Below the pieces are notes generated by a model that was given only the letters and a program-made list of their open reading frames with translations, was not told the DNA's origin and ran no database searches. The translations under genes and the position numbers were made by a program. Shown here piece after piece: positions 20,135 through 31,304 of a stretch of DNA of 64,000 nucleotides (positions within the stretch are counted from its first letter, which is position 1; each line of letters begins with the position of its first letter). This stretch comes from Dryas octopetala (taxonomy: Eukaryota > Streptophyta > Magnoliopsida > Rosales > Rosaceae), in the NCBI GenBank assembly GCA_963921425.1, contig OY992832.1:10168001-10232000 (forward strand), in the 5' to 3' direction.

Positions 20135-23100
20135 CTAAAGAGGTGTATGATCATCCTCGTCGTCATGAGCACCATCATCTTGTTCAGGCTGTACCTGAGT
20201 ATGTGTTGGGGGTAGTACTAACCCAGGGATAAGAGTCTGAAGCTGTGGTAGAAGAAATTGAATCTGTTGCAATAAACCCTCCCTTGCAGCCTTCTCTTCT
20301 TGAAGCTGAGCTCGCAGCTGCTCCAATTCTTTAGTAGTGGAATTTGATGGGGGAGTAGAAGATGATGCAAGATCGCGAAACCTCCCATAACCCAATCCAC
20401 GGATTGCCCGTCCTGGTTTAGTACCCATTACATCCATAACAATTTGAGTCCCAACCTGAACAGGAACTGAAATATCTTCTACTGTTGTACCCTCAGGATA
20501 CTCCTTCATGATATCATCAAGTATGGCATTTTGCTTCTCCATCATCTTATCCTAGAAACAAGTAAAAAATTTGGATAACATTAATAATCTGTTAGGCAAA
20601 ATCAATAAGTAAAACTTGGAAAATATAACATACAAGAAGTCTTTGTAAATTTAAAGGCTTTGAGATAAAGAAACCAAATTCTTAGTATAATGGAAAACCA
20701 AATATAACATACAAGTAAAACTTGGAAAATATAACATACAAGAAGTCTTTGAGATAAAGAAACCAAATTCTTAGTATAATGACAGCATAAAGAGGATGCA
20801 TTTGGATTGAGACAACAAAGGCTTCTTTTTTATTGACCAAGACAAAATATTGGCTTCCTTCAATTTACCAAACAAAAAAGAAAAATATAGGCTTCTTTGT
20901 CATGCTTTTACCGTTTTGATTCACATGTCCTTTACTCTTTTAAAAATGCCTAACAGTATAGGCCACTAAGGTCTAGAACTCTACCACTACTGAAATCTTA
21001 AATGCCTTTTCTTTTGAAAACTTCTAAAATTTTTCTGGTGAATTGTTCCTGTGTGACCTGCACTTTGGTTCTAGATTCAAGTTCAGATAGCATGCTAATT
21101 AGTCAAGTATGATGCTATTGTCATCCCTCATCAATCTTTATTTGCTTGCGAAAATGTGAATGTGATGAAACATAACCATTAATGGAGACAATAGAAGTGA
21201 ATATATATAGCATACAATCTTCATAAGACAGAACACAATCTAGAGAAGATAAGATATTGAAAAAGTGTTATGGTTGACTGGAGTGTGAAACAAAACTTGC
21301 AGTCCATTTATAAACCAGTCAATCCAAATCATAAATAAACCCCCTTTGCACCCCTTAATTTATGATCATTAACCTTTTTAAAAAAATTAACAAAACTTAG
21401 CTCCTCAAGCTAGGCCCAGATATTATAAGCATAATGGCCATCTTATATATTACAAAAACTGAGAATATTAACAACTGAGAAAATAAGACATTATAAGCAT
21501 GATGGCCATCTTACATATATTAAAAAACTTACATATTTCTCCTTTGCTAGCTCATTGGTCCATGTTTTACCATCCTTCTTGTGGTGGACCTTCTTGAAGG
21601 TGACAACATCTGGAAACTTCTCCCCAGCCTGTAATTAAAACATGATTTTAATTTTACCTTATAAAGAAATCAACATCATTATTCTTATATCACATGAAAA
21701 TTTTACCTCATAAGCCTCTTGAAATGTCACACCGAACGGACACGACCCAGCACAATGGTTAATAGGCTTCTTGGTCCGGTTAACCTTGTTGGCCTCGGAT
21801 CGCTTCTGCAATAATTGAAAAGGTTGGAGCATTACATATAGCCAAATGTTTACAAGTTGAATATTATAGCATAAATTTGTATATGTAATATTAATTTGTA
21901 CAAGTGACTGGAATTAATACCAAAAATGCAGGGCTAGAAAAAATATCACACAACTTCTGCCATTGTTCAACATCTCGATCTGCCATCTCATCAGGAGGAG
22001 CTGCCCGTGCATCCTCATCCTTCTCAAAGGAAAGGTAGTAATCATGCAGCTCATACTTGAACTCATTGTATGCCTTATTCATCACCTTATTAACATATTT
22101 ATAACACCGGTCATCTTCCAAAGGTATATCAAAGTTTACCTACAATCCACGATTTAAAAAATTTGTAATTATGGCTAAAAAAAATTAGTAATAATATAAC
22201 ATATGAAATTGAAAAGGTTAATAGGAAACTCACTGTCAACTCCTCCATAAGGTCAACTCTAACATCTTGTGGAATGTGCCTCCAAAATTCATAATTCATT
22301 GGTGCTTCACTTCGTACAATGGCCCCTATGTCATTAGATAACAAGCTTCGTGTGGCTCTGTCAGGTAGATTACTAACGTTATGAAGAGTGACGTGAATCT
22401 TCTTCTTCATGGTTCGTGTGAGGGTGGAAGACTTAATTTGTCTACTTGGCCCTCTCACACCCCTTTTAGAAGCAGGCAAAGAACCCTCTGTGGGTGCTGA
22501 AAAGAGATAAATCAACATAAATCAAATTACCATACAAAATCAAATTGACTAAAATTAAATAATTGATTTTCAACCATTAACTTCTTACCATGGGAGCATT
22601 GTTCATTACTGGTCTGGGGCATTGCAGAAGAGTCTGCATCCTCACCCAATGAGGGTCCTATATTAACAACAAACATATACAAGTATGAGAAAAATTATGA
22701 GAATTTAAAGTCAAATATTATGTACAAAAAAAGACTTACAATCAGCTTAATTGGTCTTGCTGAAAACAAACACTAGACTTAGACAAATTACTTAGAAGAT
22801 ATCCCAAATTCAACTCAACTCCACACCATTTCGAAAATAAAAAAATTTAATCAGATTTTAAGTGGGCTAATGAAGGTCATACCATTAGCAGATGTTCTGG
22901 CAGCAGTGCTTTGAGAACAAGACTTGTGACAACGACGTGCACTGGTAGACCGAGTCTGACTGGTAGTTTGGGGCATCGTAGTTTGTGGTGCCATAGTCTG
23001 TGGCGGTGAAGTCTGCTGAACTAAAGTCTGGGGAACAGAATTTTGGGGTGGTGAAGTTTGGCGAACTGAATTCTCAGGTGCTGAAGTGCAGCGAGATGAA

Positions 23101-23336
23101 GTCTCAGGTGGTGAAGTACGGCGAGATGAAGTCTGGAGGACATAATTTTGGTGTGGTGAAGTACGACGAACTGAAGTCTCAGGTGGTGAACTGAAAGCTG
23201 TAAAAAGTCGCTTCCTTGGAGGCCTAACAGGTGGTGAAAGAGGGGTAGACAAGATGGTATCGGTCTTGCTCCTATTGGCTGTACGGCTCCTCTTTGCAGT
23301 ACAAATAAGATCCATCGTTTGTCCATGGAACTGCAA
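20135..23336 (-). CDS. TNPA-like CACTA transposon protein (Transposase_24/En-Spm type), seven exons
   Basis: Exons 23336-22883, 22657-22589, 22496-22234, 22139-21921, 21805-21707, 21628-21533 and 20551-20135 join in phase to 538 residues with GT-AG introns. The N-terminal exon is Ser/Pro/Thr-rich with about ten degenerate SPPETS-RRT repeats. The middle has a helical region (WRHIPQDVRVDL, YKYVNKVMNKAYNEFKYELH) and the family signature NRTKKPINHCAGSCPFGV, matching the plant Transposase_24 type. The last exon has a coiled coil (LEQLRAQLQEEKAAREG) and an acidic end. In En/Spm, TNPA binds the subterminal repeats and cooperates with TNPD. The start could also be the Met at 23315. It seems free of stops. 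Confidence 0.82.
22975..23205 (-). repeat. Degenerate coding minisatellite in exon 1 of the TNPA-like gene
   Basis: ggtggtgaagt/gaactgaagtct-type units of roughly 30 bases (10 codons) repeat about seven times on the plus strand, encoding the Ser-Pro-Pro-rich repeats on the minus strand. Confidence 0.65.
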
Positions 23337-25134
23337 TATTCTTGCTGGCTATGTAGAACTTATGAACATTAATATAGCACTAAAAATATAAACAAAACTT
23401 ATACATAGCACCAAAAAAAAAAAAAACTTAATATATAACAAAAATTAACTCCTAGCAGTACATTATACAAAAGCAATTAACTAATACGGAACAAAAAATA
23501 AAATGATCAAATGATTACATATTAGCAATTAACTCATAGCATGAAATAGGTAATACATAGTAGCAAAAAAAATAACTAATACATATCAGCAACTTAACTC
23601 GTAAGAGCATCATATAGTTTAGTATACTCATCACTTAAAAAAGCATGCATTTTCTAGCAGCCAATCCCAAGGCTCATTATGTTTAGTTATAATGTATTTA
23701 AAAAAAAAAAAAAGAGTCCTCTAGAAATCATATTGAATTTGGATTAAAGTAATGGAAGATGCAAAAGATGTAAAGGAAGCAATTTGGAATATTGAAGGTG
23801 CTAGATTTCCTATATATCTTGACACCTAATCTTAAAGTTTTTCTTGTCTAGTGAAAAATTTAAAATTATAAATCATAAGAAAATGGCTGGATTTATTCAT
23901 ATTGTGTAGAGCTTTTCCCTATGTCTTCTAGTTCCCGTTTTAGTTTTTTGTTGTGGGGGGGGGGAGAGAAAGGTAGACAGGGGACATGTAACTCTCACTA
24001 GTTAGAACTAATTACTTTCTTTGAAAACAATATTTTCCCTTAATATTTTGAAACACAAGAAATAAGCACAAAAAATATTCGTAAAATCCATCGCCTGTAC
24101 TTTTCTATTACATTTAAAGTTGCTTCTTAAGGGACTAAAGAAGAGACTTCTAGCCTTAGAAAGTGGCTTCTTTTAAGTTTGTTTTTTTCTTTGTTTTCCT
24201 ATGACAACTTGTATGAACAGATAACAATATTTAAAAGGGCAAACAAGCATAATTTATCTTTCCCCTAATATGTCAACAACAATTAAACAGGCAAGAACTT
24301 TACTTATAATATGTCATTCACAAGCTGGGTGACTATCTTATGGTTACTATATTACTCTAAGAGTGCAAGCTTATTTCTCATCTCATGACAAAATTAGATG
24401 CATATATAAACTTAAAATCAAACAGAACAACAAGCAGAAAATTAAACAAACAAAAAACCTTAAAATATAAACCTAAAAAAAATTAATACAATAACAAATT
24501 TACAAAATCAAATCCAGAAAAAAAAAATAGCGGATTTTTACCTCAAATAAGCCCTTGGAGCAAATCAACCTGCAAGCACAATACATTCAGAAACCAAATG
24601 ATTAAATTGGAATGAGAAACCCATAATCCATTTAGAAACCATATCATTAAACTGAAATTTGAAAACCAAAACAAACAAGAAAAAGAAGAAAAAAGAAAAC
24701 CTTTTCTCGCAGGAATAAGGAATGGTTTTCTAAAGTTTGGGTTTTGGGTTTGAGTTTGGATTAAAGGGTTTAGGGTTTGGGTTTATAAGGTCACAGAGTG
24801 TGAGAAAGGGGCTTGGGGTTTATAAGATCAGAGAGTGGTGGCGATCGAAATGGCAGAACAAATGAAACCCATAGATAGAGTGAGGTGGACTGTGAGAAAG
24901 GCGACGGCTGAGCTGGGTTTGTGGCGACGACGACGGAGGCGACGACGATGGAGGCGAGACTCGTGGGTGGAGAAGAGGCTGAGTTGGGTGGGTGAGAGCG
25001 TTCTGTGTTGATGGTAAACTGAGAGACAGAGTGGGGTGTGAGAGACTAAGAGCGTTCTTTGAATGCTCTGTTAATTTTGTTGAGAGGGCTTTTGGTTTTT
25101 TTTTTTTTTATGTTTCTCTACTTGGCCCGACTAA

Positions 25135-25420
25135 TTTCTGTCGGCCATTGAAACCTAAGTCTTCACTACGCGGGAAAAATGCGCGCTATTTTTTTTGTCT
25201 AAATAGTTTCATTGTTTTTCCGACAAAACTAAGTTTTTCGCCAAAACTTGTTTTCCCGACAAACTATTTGTCGCCCAAAGTCAGTACTTTGTCGGCCCAT
25301 TTGGCTTAACTATTCTGTCCTTTTTTACCGACAAAACTATTACTTTGTCGTTAGAAACCATTTTGCCCGACAAACCTTGTCTTTGTCGGCTAAACTATTG
25401 TCGGGAAAAATAAGTTTTCT
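25135..25420. repeat. CACTA subterminal repeat array (5' side of the internal gene)
   Basis: CCGACAAA/TTTGTCGG words recur in both orientations, as at the other end. This stretch lies upstream of the TNPA-like gene and so overlaps its likely promoter. Confidence 0.75.
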
Positions 25421-25672
25421 TGTAGTGTCAGTTCTAAACCACAAATTAATTAGATATAATAAGACCTAGCCAAAAAAAAATAAAAAATCTTTGACCCAGC
25501 CAGACAAAGATGGAAAAGAGTTTTCTTGGTTTTGGAGTTCTTAGTTTCTTACGGGAGCTTAATTTGCTCTACCACTAATGCTAAGAACTTAAGGTTGTGT
25601 TGGTTGGTTGTTTTTTCTTTTTCCTTTTTTCCTTTTTAATTTGCTGATATGACCTTTTGTTCTTATACATTA

Positions 25673-26005
25673 GGGCCTCATTTGGTGCATAAGATTAAAT
25701 ATAATAGGATAAATGACAAAATCACGTGTGTTGAAAAAAGAAACATTCTAACTTTAAGAAAGAAGATGAAAATGAGATAGACTAATCATAAGGGAATACA
25801 TATCCCTTCCAATTCTCCTCCCCTCCCCCAAAAAAAATGGTGGGATAATTAGGGGGATAACCGGATAAGTTTCCCCACATAACTAATTCATTTTTTTTTT
25901 CATCTTCTTCTTTCATGTTAGAAAACATTCTTCATTATCTTCCTTAAACACACATGATTTTGTCATTTATCCTATCATATTCAATCTTATGCACTAAACG
26001 AGGCC
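25673..26005 (+). mobile_element. MITE, 333 bp, about 55-bp terminal inverted repeats
   Basis: GGGCCTCATTTGGTGCATAA at the left end is answered by its near-exact inverse at the right (TTATGCACTAAACGAGGCC), with inverted homology continuing through the tgacaaaatca words. It is flanked by ta on both sides. The paralogous site in unit A (near 14300, ttataaattagaggtg) lacks it. Confidence 0.85.
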
Positions 26006-26067
26006 TAGAGGTATTTAAGGTGTTAATTTTAGCAAAGTGCCTTATGAGTAAACTAAGTAAACACTAT

Positions 26068-26757
26068 GGGCCAGTTTGGTATTGCTGTGAGAAAAAACAG
26101 CTGTGAAGTAAAACAGCTGTAAAGTAAAGTCAGCTGTAAAGTAAAGCAGTTGAGTGTTTGGTAAACTATGTTTTCAAAAGTGTTGTGAGTGCAAAAAACA
26201 GTATCAAAGTGTTTGGTAAATGTTAATATAAAAATATTGTGACTGTGTATAATTACTAAAATGGATATGATGCTGAAAGTGCATTTCTCTTATTTGTTTA
26301 GTAAAAATAATATATTTTTTTACTTGTTTTTGAAATTTTTGACTACAAATTTTTATTAGCATTAATTTTTCTAAGAACAACATTATTAAATAAGTATGCC
26401 TATTATTTTTTTAGGTATATTATAATTTTAATCCTATAAATAAAATATCATAATTAATTATCATAATATAAAATATAACTAACAATGGACATATTTTTTA
26501 ATTTAAAATAAACAAATAAAAATCATAGAAATCAATGAGGGTATTATGGGTAAAATAAAATATTCATTATTGCTGTGAGTCACTGCAGCTTTCAAAAGTA
26601 CCTAGAAACCTGCTTTCTGTTTTTGTTGTGGGGAGTTGAGAATTGTGGGAAAAAACAGTTTTTTATTTTTTTACCAAACACCAAAACTGCTGTAGATGAT
26701 TGAGAATTGTCATCCACAGCAGCTTTTGAGTCTTCCACCGCAATCTCAAACGGGGCC
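26068..26757 (+). mobile_element. MITE-like element, 690 bp, GGGCC...GGCCC ends
   Basis: Left end GGGCCAGTTTGGTATTGCTG; right end, inverted, GGCCCCGTTTGAGATTGCGG. Absent from unit A (near 14367), where aaacactatatatct runs uninterrupted. AT repeats obscure the exact target duplication. Near the ends cagctgtgaagtaaaacagctg repeats occur on the left and cagcagctttt on the right. No credible coding region. Confidence 0.75.
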
Positions 26758-27400
26758 ATATCTATGTTTTGCACAGTTGAACTATGATATGGAAATCCTT
26801 CAACTATGCTTTGACCTCTTATTGGGTAATTTATAATGAGCTCATCATATAGAAGTTTTTGCACAACCATGCTCCATTTATAAGGTTTTGTTATTTTCAC
26901 ACGATTGGGTATTTGTTTGCACTTGGGTTTCATCTTTTGGATGAACGTACACTACTTGTACTTGTGAATTAATTAGCAATTAAAATTTTCATTTGTATTG
27001 TTTGTTGATATGAAGTATAACCATCTAGTGCAGGATCCGATGGTTCAAGAGCCTAGGATTGGCTCTAAGACTAAGCCCACCTCAAGTACTAGCAACGAAG
27101 TTAGAAAGTAATCACGTCAAACATATTATGTGACGAAAATTGTTGTTCTTAATTATATAGGGAAATGGGGAATGCCATTGCTAAAATATATCCATTGCGT
27201 CACTTAATATATATAACCTCGAAACAAAAATTTCGTCACAAAATCAAAACTTTTCATACGAAATTGGTGTCGTTACTAAAGACTATTTCTTGTAGTAAAT
27301 TTCAGCATGATAACATTTTATAGAAAGCAACAATCCTTAGTAGCTATATATAGCGCGCTCATAAAAAAAAATATAATGTTAAATTTGCTCTTTTGGATTT

Positions 27401-27925
27401 TCACATAATAGAGCAATTGACTGGTTGACATGGTTCTGGATAATATTCAGGAACCACTACTCCATAGCATTGCATTGGATATGCTGTCGTCGTCCACTGA
27501 ATTGCTTCCTTTTCCTCATCCTTGTCGCCGTCCTTGAGTTGCTCAACTTTGAGTATGATGGCGGAGCCGAGCTTCTTCCTCAAGGACCTGGCCAGGCAAA
27601 CGGAGTCAACTCCGTCTCCGACCACCTCCACTTGATCTTTGTCTTCGCCTGCAATCGACACTTTGCTCACACCATGCGCAGCTGCTGCAATCTTCATGGC
27701 CTTGCTTCTGCATTTGTCACAGTGCACGTGCACCTTCACTACTATCTTTTGCTGCATACCATTCATGTATAAAACTATAAATAACAACCATATATACTTT
27801 AATTTCATTTGTCCACAAAATTAAACAAATTAAAACAAACAAAATAAAATGTGACTTTCACAAAATGCAGGAGGAGTTATGTTCTTAATTTAGGAACAAT
27901 AATTGAAACTAAGGCATACCTTCAT
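27401..27925 (-). CDS. HMA-domain isoprenylated small protein, copy 4 (canonical CxxC and CaaX)
   Basis: Two exons, 27925-27920 (ATGAAG) and 27751-27401, with a GT-AG intron of 168 bp; 118 residues. It starts MKQKIVVKVHVHCDKCRS, so the metal-binding CxxC (C-D-K-C) is intact, and continues KAMKIAAAAHGVSKVSIAGE and LRKKLGSAIILKVEQL to a C-terminal CSIM CaaX box. It is the most complete of the four and probably closest to the ancestral form. The predicted role is that of a prenylated, membrane-associated HMA protein; metal and partners cannot be told from sequence. It has no second intron. Confidence 0.88.
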
Positions 27926-27997
27926 GTTGGAGTACTACTATAGAGTATGAAATACACTCAGTGTTAAGATAAGAATTCAGCTAGCGGATCGATCTGT

Positions 27998-28008
27998 ATT
28001 TATATATA
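27998..28008 (-). promoter_or_regulatory. TATA box of HMA copy 4
   Basis: TATATATAAATAC on the minus strand, about 75 bases before the ATG, which leaves a short leader. Confidence 0.55.
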
Positions 28009-28049
28009 CAAGTTCGATCTATCACCTAGCTAGTTGTTGACTAACTTGT

Positions 28050-30518
28050 ACATATATATATGTATAATCCGAGTAGGAATAGTCAGCTTAAAAACCACGG
28101 CTTCTCTCAGACCCATACTGAGTCAAGCACGTACGTACGCGGTTAGACCGTACCGCGGCTTCTCTCAGCTTAAAAGTTACACAACGTGCATTGGATGCTG
28201 TAGCACGCTAGCCATGGATAATTAATCCACTAGCTTAATTATTACCCCATGACCACGAAACTAAAATAGAAAGAATCCCACCTCAAAATATATATTAAGG
28301 CCTTGTATAACTATTTATAAGGTGTATGTTAGCCATCTTTACATATTGCCAATTCATTATAAGTTTAATACTCCAATTTTCCATTTACATAAAACAGTTC
28401 GTATGATATGTTTGTCAATCTTGCATTATTGTTTCGCGTTAAAAAATTCTTGTTTGTATGCATCTCTCGTGTACATCAAAGATTCATGTATTATTAATAA
28501 TGTGTATGCAATTATACAATATTAATATATCCATCTTTGTCAGTGATAATTGTATCTTTTAGACAAGGGTTTAAATTTCGTTTTTAAGGGGTTTCGAAAT
28601 TTTAACACGTATTTGACAAAATTTCGGAATATTTCGGCGAAATTTCGCTTAAATGCAAAATTTTCTGAATTTGAGAGAAATTTCGTGGAAATTTCCCAGC
28701 TAACCCGTAAGTTTTAGAATCATTTTTATATATATATATATATATGAAAATTATATTAGCATGGCAATTAGTCAAAGTCTTTTAGTAAATCCAAAACAAC
28801 TCTCAAAAGCAAATAACTTCACAACTTAAATATTGAAATCCTTGTGTTTCCTTTTTCCAGATGAAAGCTCATATATACCTAATATGGATGACTACACATT
28901 TGTTATTCCAACCAGTTGTCAATAATTATAATTTCTACAACCATGAGGTCCATGATAGCATAGCCAAGTCGAGGTCATTTATTAATATGGCACTATCATA
29001 AAGTCAAAAGTTGTTGTTCCTTCTTTTTTAGGTGGGAGTAGGAAGTCCAAGATTTTCTCTAGGACATACGTATGAACATATATATATGTCACGTCAGATA
29101 ATATTTGGATATTATATATTATTAATGATTAATTCTTTCTTTACTGCTAAACATATAGAAGTGACTTTGTCGAAATATTCTTTGGCCACAAGCTACAATA
29201 TTATTGAATGATCTCCCACATGATATCATCCCATGGTACACAATTACACATACTCTTCTTATCTCCACACATTCCACCTCTCCTTTGATGATGACCCCAA
29301 CCAACAGTCCCATATTTGGAATGTTGGACTGGCCATATAGCCTATGCCCTCAAGCACCAAGTCGTTAGGTTCACCTTGCTTGTTGGACTCGTCATTTGCC
29401 TTTTGGATATTGCACCAAAGAGTCACAACTGTAGTCACTGAATTCTTAACACAATCCGATATTTGGTAAGAAAATATTCCTCACCCACCAACATTAACAA
29501 ACATTATATTATGTTCTTCGGGCTTGCCAATGCCTTAGGGACTTAGGATGAGGCAGGAGCGTGGAATTGATCTGGGCCAGTTCATACATTAATGGGCTAC
29601 TCATGGAGAAATTGGTTTTCAAGTTTGAGTCATTTTTAACATTTCAGAGCACTGAAGCTTAGTCAATACTACCCTACTGGCGACCACCCGGCGGCCGGCC
29701 GGCCAGCCAGCAAGCTCAATCTAAAGCATTCGTGGGTTGGCATGGCAGCCGGGCGGGCAAGCTTTTGGGGATACGGATCAAGATTCAAGGACATTTGAGG
29801 ATCTTTTGCATCAGTTGTTTTGAATACTAGGAGGGCACATTCTTTGGCATGAAAATTATGCATGCCTCCCACCCACCCACCCATTCCATATTTAAAATGT
29901 TTGAAAAAGAAGGAAAAGACAAATCAACTCCAACGGTTCACTCTTCTGATGATTTAGAGTTAATTTATAACTCATGGCTGGATTACTTTTAAAACTTTTT
30001 GTCTAATAATTCCTGCATTATTCTTTATACTAAGATCTAACTTTCCGCCACATACTTCCTTAGTTCCTTAGGGGCTAAACAAAAAACGCACACAAGTTTT
30101 TATAAGATAAACCAGCAACATGGTAAGATTATCATAACATATGTAGGCTCTAAGTTCGAAACCATTGGTCTTATTGATCATCATATCATCAACCATTCAC
30201 TGCTTTGAACACTACAAACAACTAAAGAACTTGTGCACTTTACAGGAGAGGGCCACTTCTATTTTTAGGAACAGTGCTACAGTTTCAAAAGCAAAATCAT
30301 TCAAACACAAACATCTAAGCTACCCACCTTTAGTTCCACCTACACCACACTTTGGCAAATATCAATAACAAACAAATTGGCTCCACTACCCCTCAATCAA
30401 AAGCTTCTTTTCCATTACTTACTTTAAGCAATTTCCTAAATTATTTAAAGAACAACCATCTTCATCTTACCCGTTCATTAAGTGGTTCATCTGTTGTTCT
30501 TCTGGCTGTTCTCCAGAG
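28050..30518. other. Intergenic, no gene recognised
   Basis: AT-rich sequence. 28560-28700 holds a run of TTTCG words. A short GC-rich patch near 29680-29760 (cggccggccggcc) has no convincing ORF. 30350-30518 is probably the promoter and leader of the NHL gene. Confidence 0.6.
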
Positions 30519-31304
30519 ATGCCACCCCTCCCACCTTCACCTCCGCCACCCACACCTCCGCCTCCGCCTCCGCCTACCTCTCCATCTCCACTCCAAATCC
30601 AAAAGCAAACCGAACCAATCTCTCTCAACCAAATTATCATATCAAAGCATGCTAGGAATCGAGAAGCTCCGGCAGCTGATGCAGCAAACCATGACTCCAG
30701 AAAACCAACAAACCAACCAATACTCCGGCATCCTCGACGGACCAACCCACTTATATGGTGTTGTGCAATTATCTGTCTCATATTTAGCCTTATTCTTATC
30801 TTCTTTGGAATTGCAACTTTGATCATCTTCCTTGTTGTTAAACCAAGAACTCCATTATTTGACACCCCCAATGCAAGCCTTAACGCCATCTACTTTGACT
30901 CACCAGAGTATTTCAATGGCGACTTCACTTTCCTGGCAAATTTCTCCAACCCAAATCGGAAAATCGATATAAGATTTGAGTATCTGGAGTTGGAGCTTTA
31001 CTTTTCTGACAGACTCATAGCAACTCAGGCTCTTGCACCTTTCACTCAAAGACCTGGAGAAGCAAGGCTGGGATCAGTTCACTTAATATCGAGCTTGGTA
31101 TATTTGCCTGAGAATCACGCTGTGGCACTTCGAACGCAGGTGCAGAACAATAAGGTCGACTATAATATAAGAGGAACATTCAAAGTGAGAGCCACTCTGG
31201 GTATGATCCATATTTCTTACTGGTTGCATAGCAGATGCCAATTACAGATGACAGGTCCACCAACTGGTGCTTTGGTTGCTCGAAGTTGCAGAACTAAAAG
31301 GTGA
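30519..31304 (+). CDS. NHL/LEA_2-family membrane protein (NDR1/HIN1-like)
   Basis: Single-exon gene of 261 residues. Residues 1-25 are almost pure Pro with Ser/Thr. A basic segment (RKPTNQPILRHPRRTN) precedes one hydrophobic membrane span at about 78-107 (WCCAIICLIFSLILIFFG). An LEA_2-like beta domain follows (FTFLANFSNPNRKIDIRFEY, YNIRGTFKVRATLG), then the C-terminal ARSCRTKR typical of one NHL subgroup. Topology should be cytosolic proline-rich N-terminus with the LEA_2 domain outside the plasma membrane or in the ER lumen. Members act in defence and stress responses; the exact role is unknown. The ATG at 30519 fits the family length, and no intron is needed. Confidence 0.9.
   Translation: MPPLPPSPPPPTPPPPPPPTSPSPLQIQKQTEPISLNQIIISKHARNREAPAADAANHDSRKPTNQPILRHPRRTNPLIWCCAIICLIFSLILIFFGIATLIIFLVVKPRTPLFDTPNASLNAIYFDSPEYFNGDFTFLANFSNPNRKIDIRFEYLELELYFSDRLIATQALAPFTQRPGEARLGSVHLISSLVYLPENHAVALRTQVQNNKVDYNIRGTFKVRATLGMIHISYWLHSRCQLQMTGPPTGALVARSCRTKR

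Larger units (their letters stand above)
19242..25427 (-). mobile_element. CACTA (En/Spm) transposon, 6186 bp, lacking a visible TNPD transposase
   Basis: Starts CACTACAAGAAAACTTATTT and ends with its inverse (AAATAAGTTTTCTTGTAGTG), flanked by the 3-bp duplication tca (19239-19241 and 25428-25430). Unit A shows the empty site near 13610 (tttgactaagtactaaacc). Both subterminal regions carry many CCGACAAA/TTTGTCGG words. The only gene found is the seven-exon TNPA-like gene on the minus strand. No long ORF resembling the DDE-type TNPD (Transposase_21) occurs, so mobility would depend on transposase from elsewhere. 23340-24990 is AT-rich, probably intron or 5' leader of the internal gene. Confidence 0.93.

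Noticed and set aside
27090..27310. Possible decayed CACTA end (tttcttgtagt near 27285, tgacgaaaatt/aaatttcgtcac inverted words)
   Set aside because: No matching opposite end or target duplication could be found, so it is not reported as an element.
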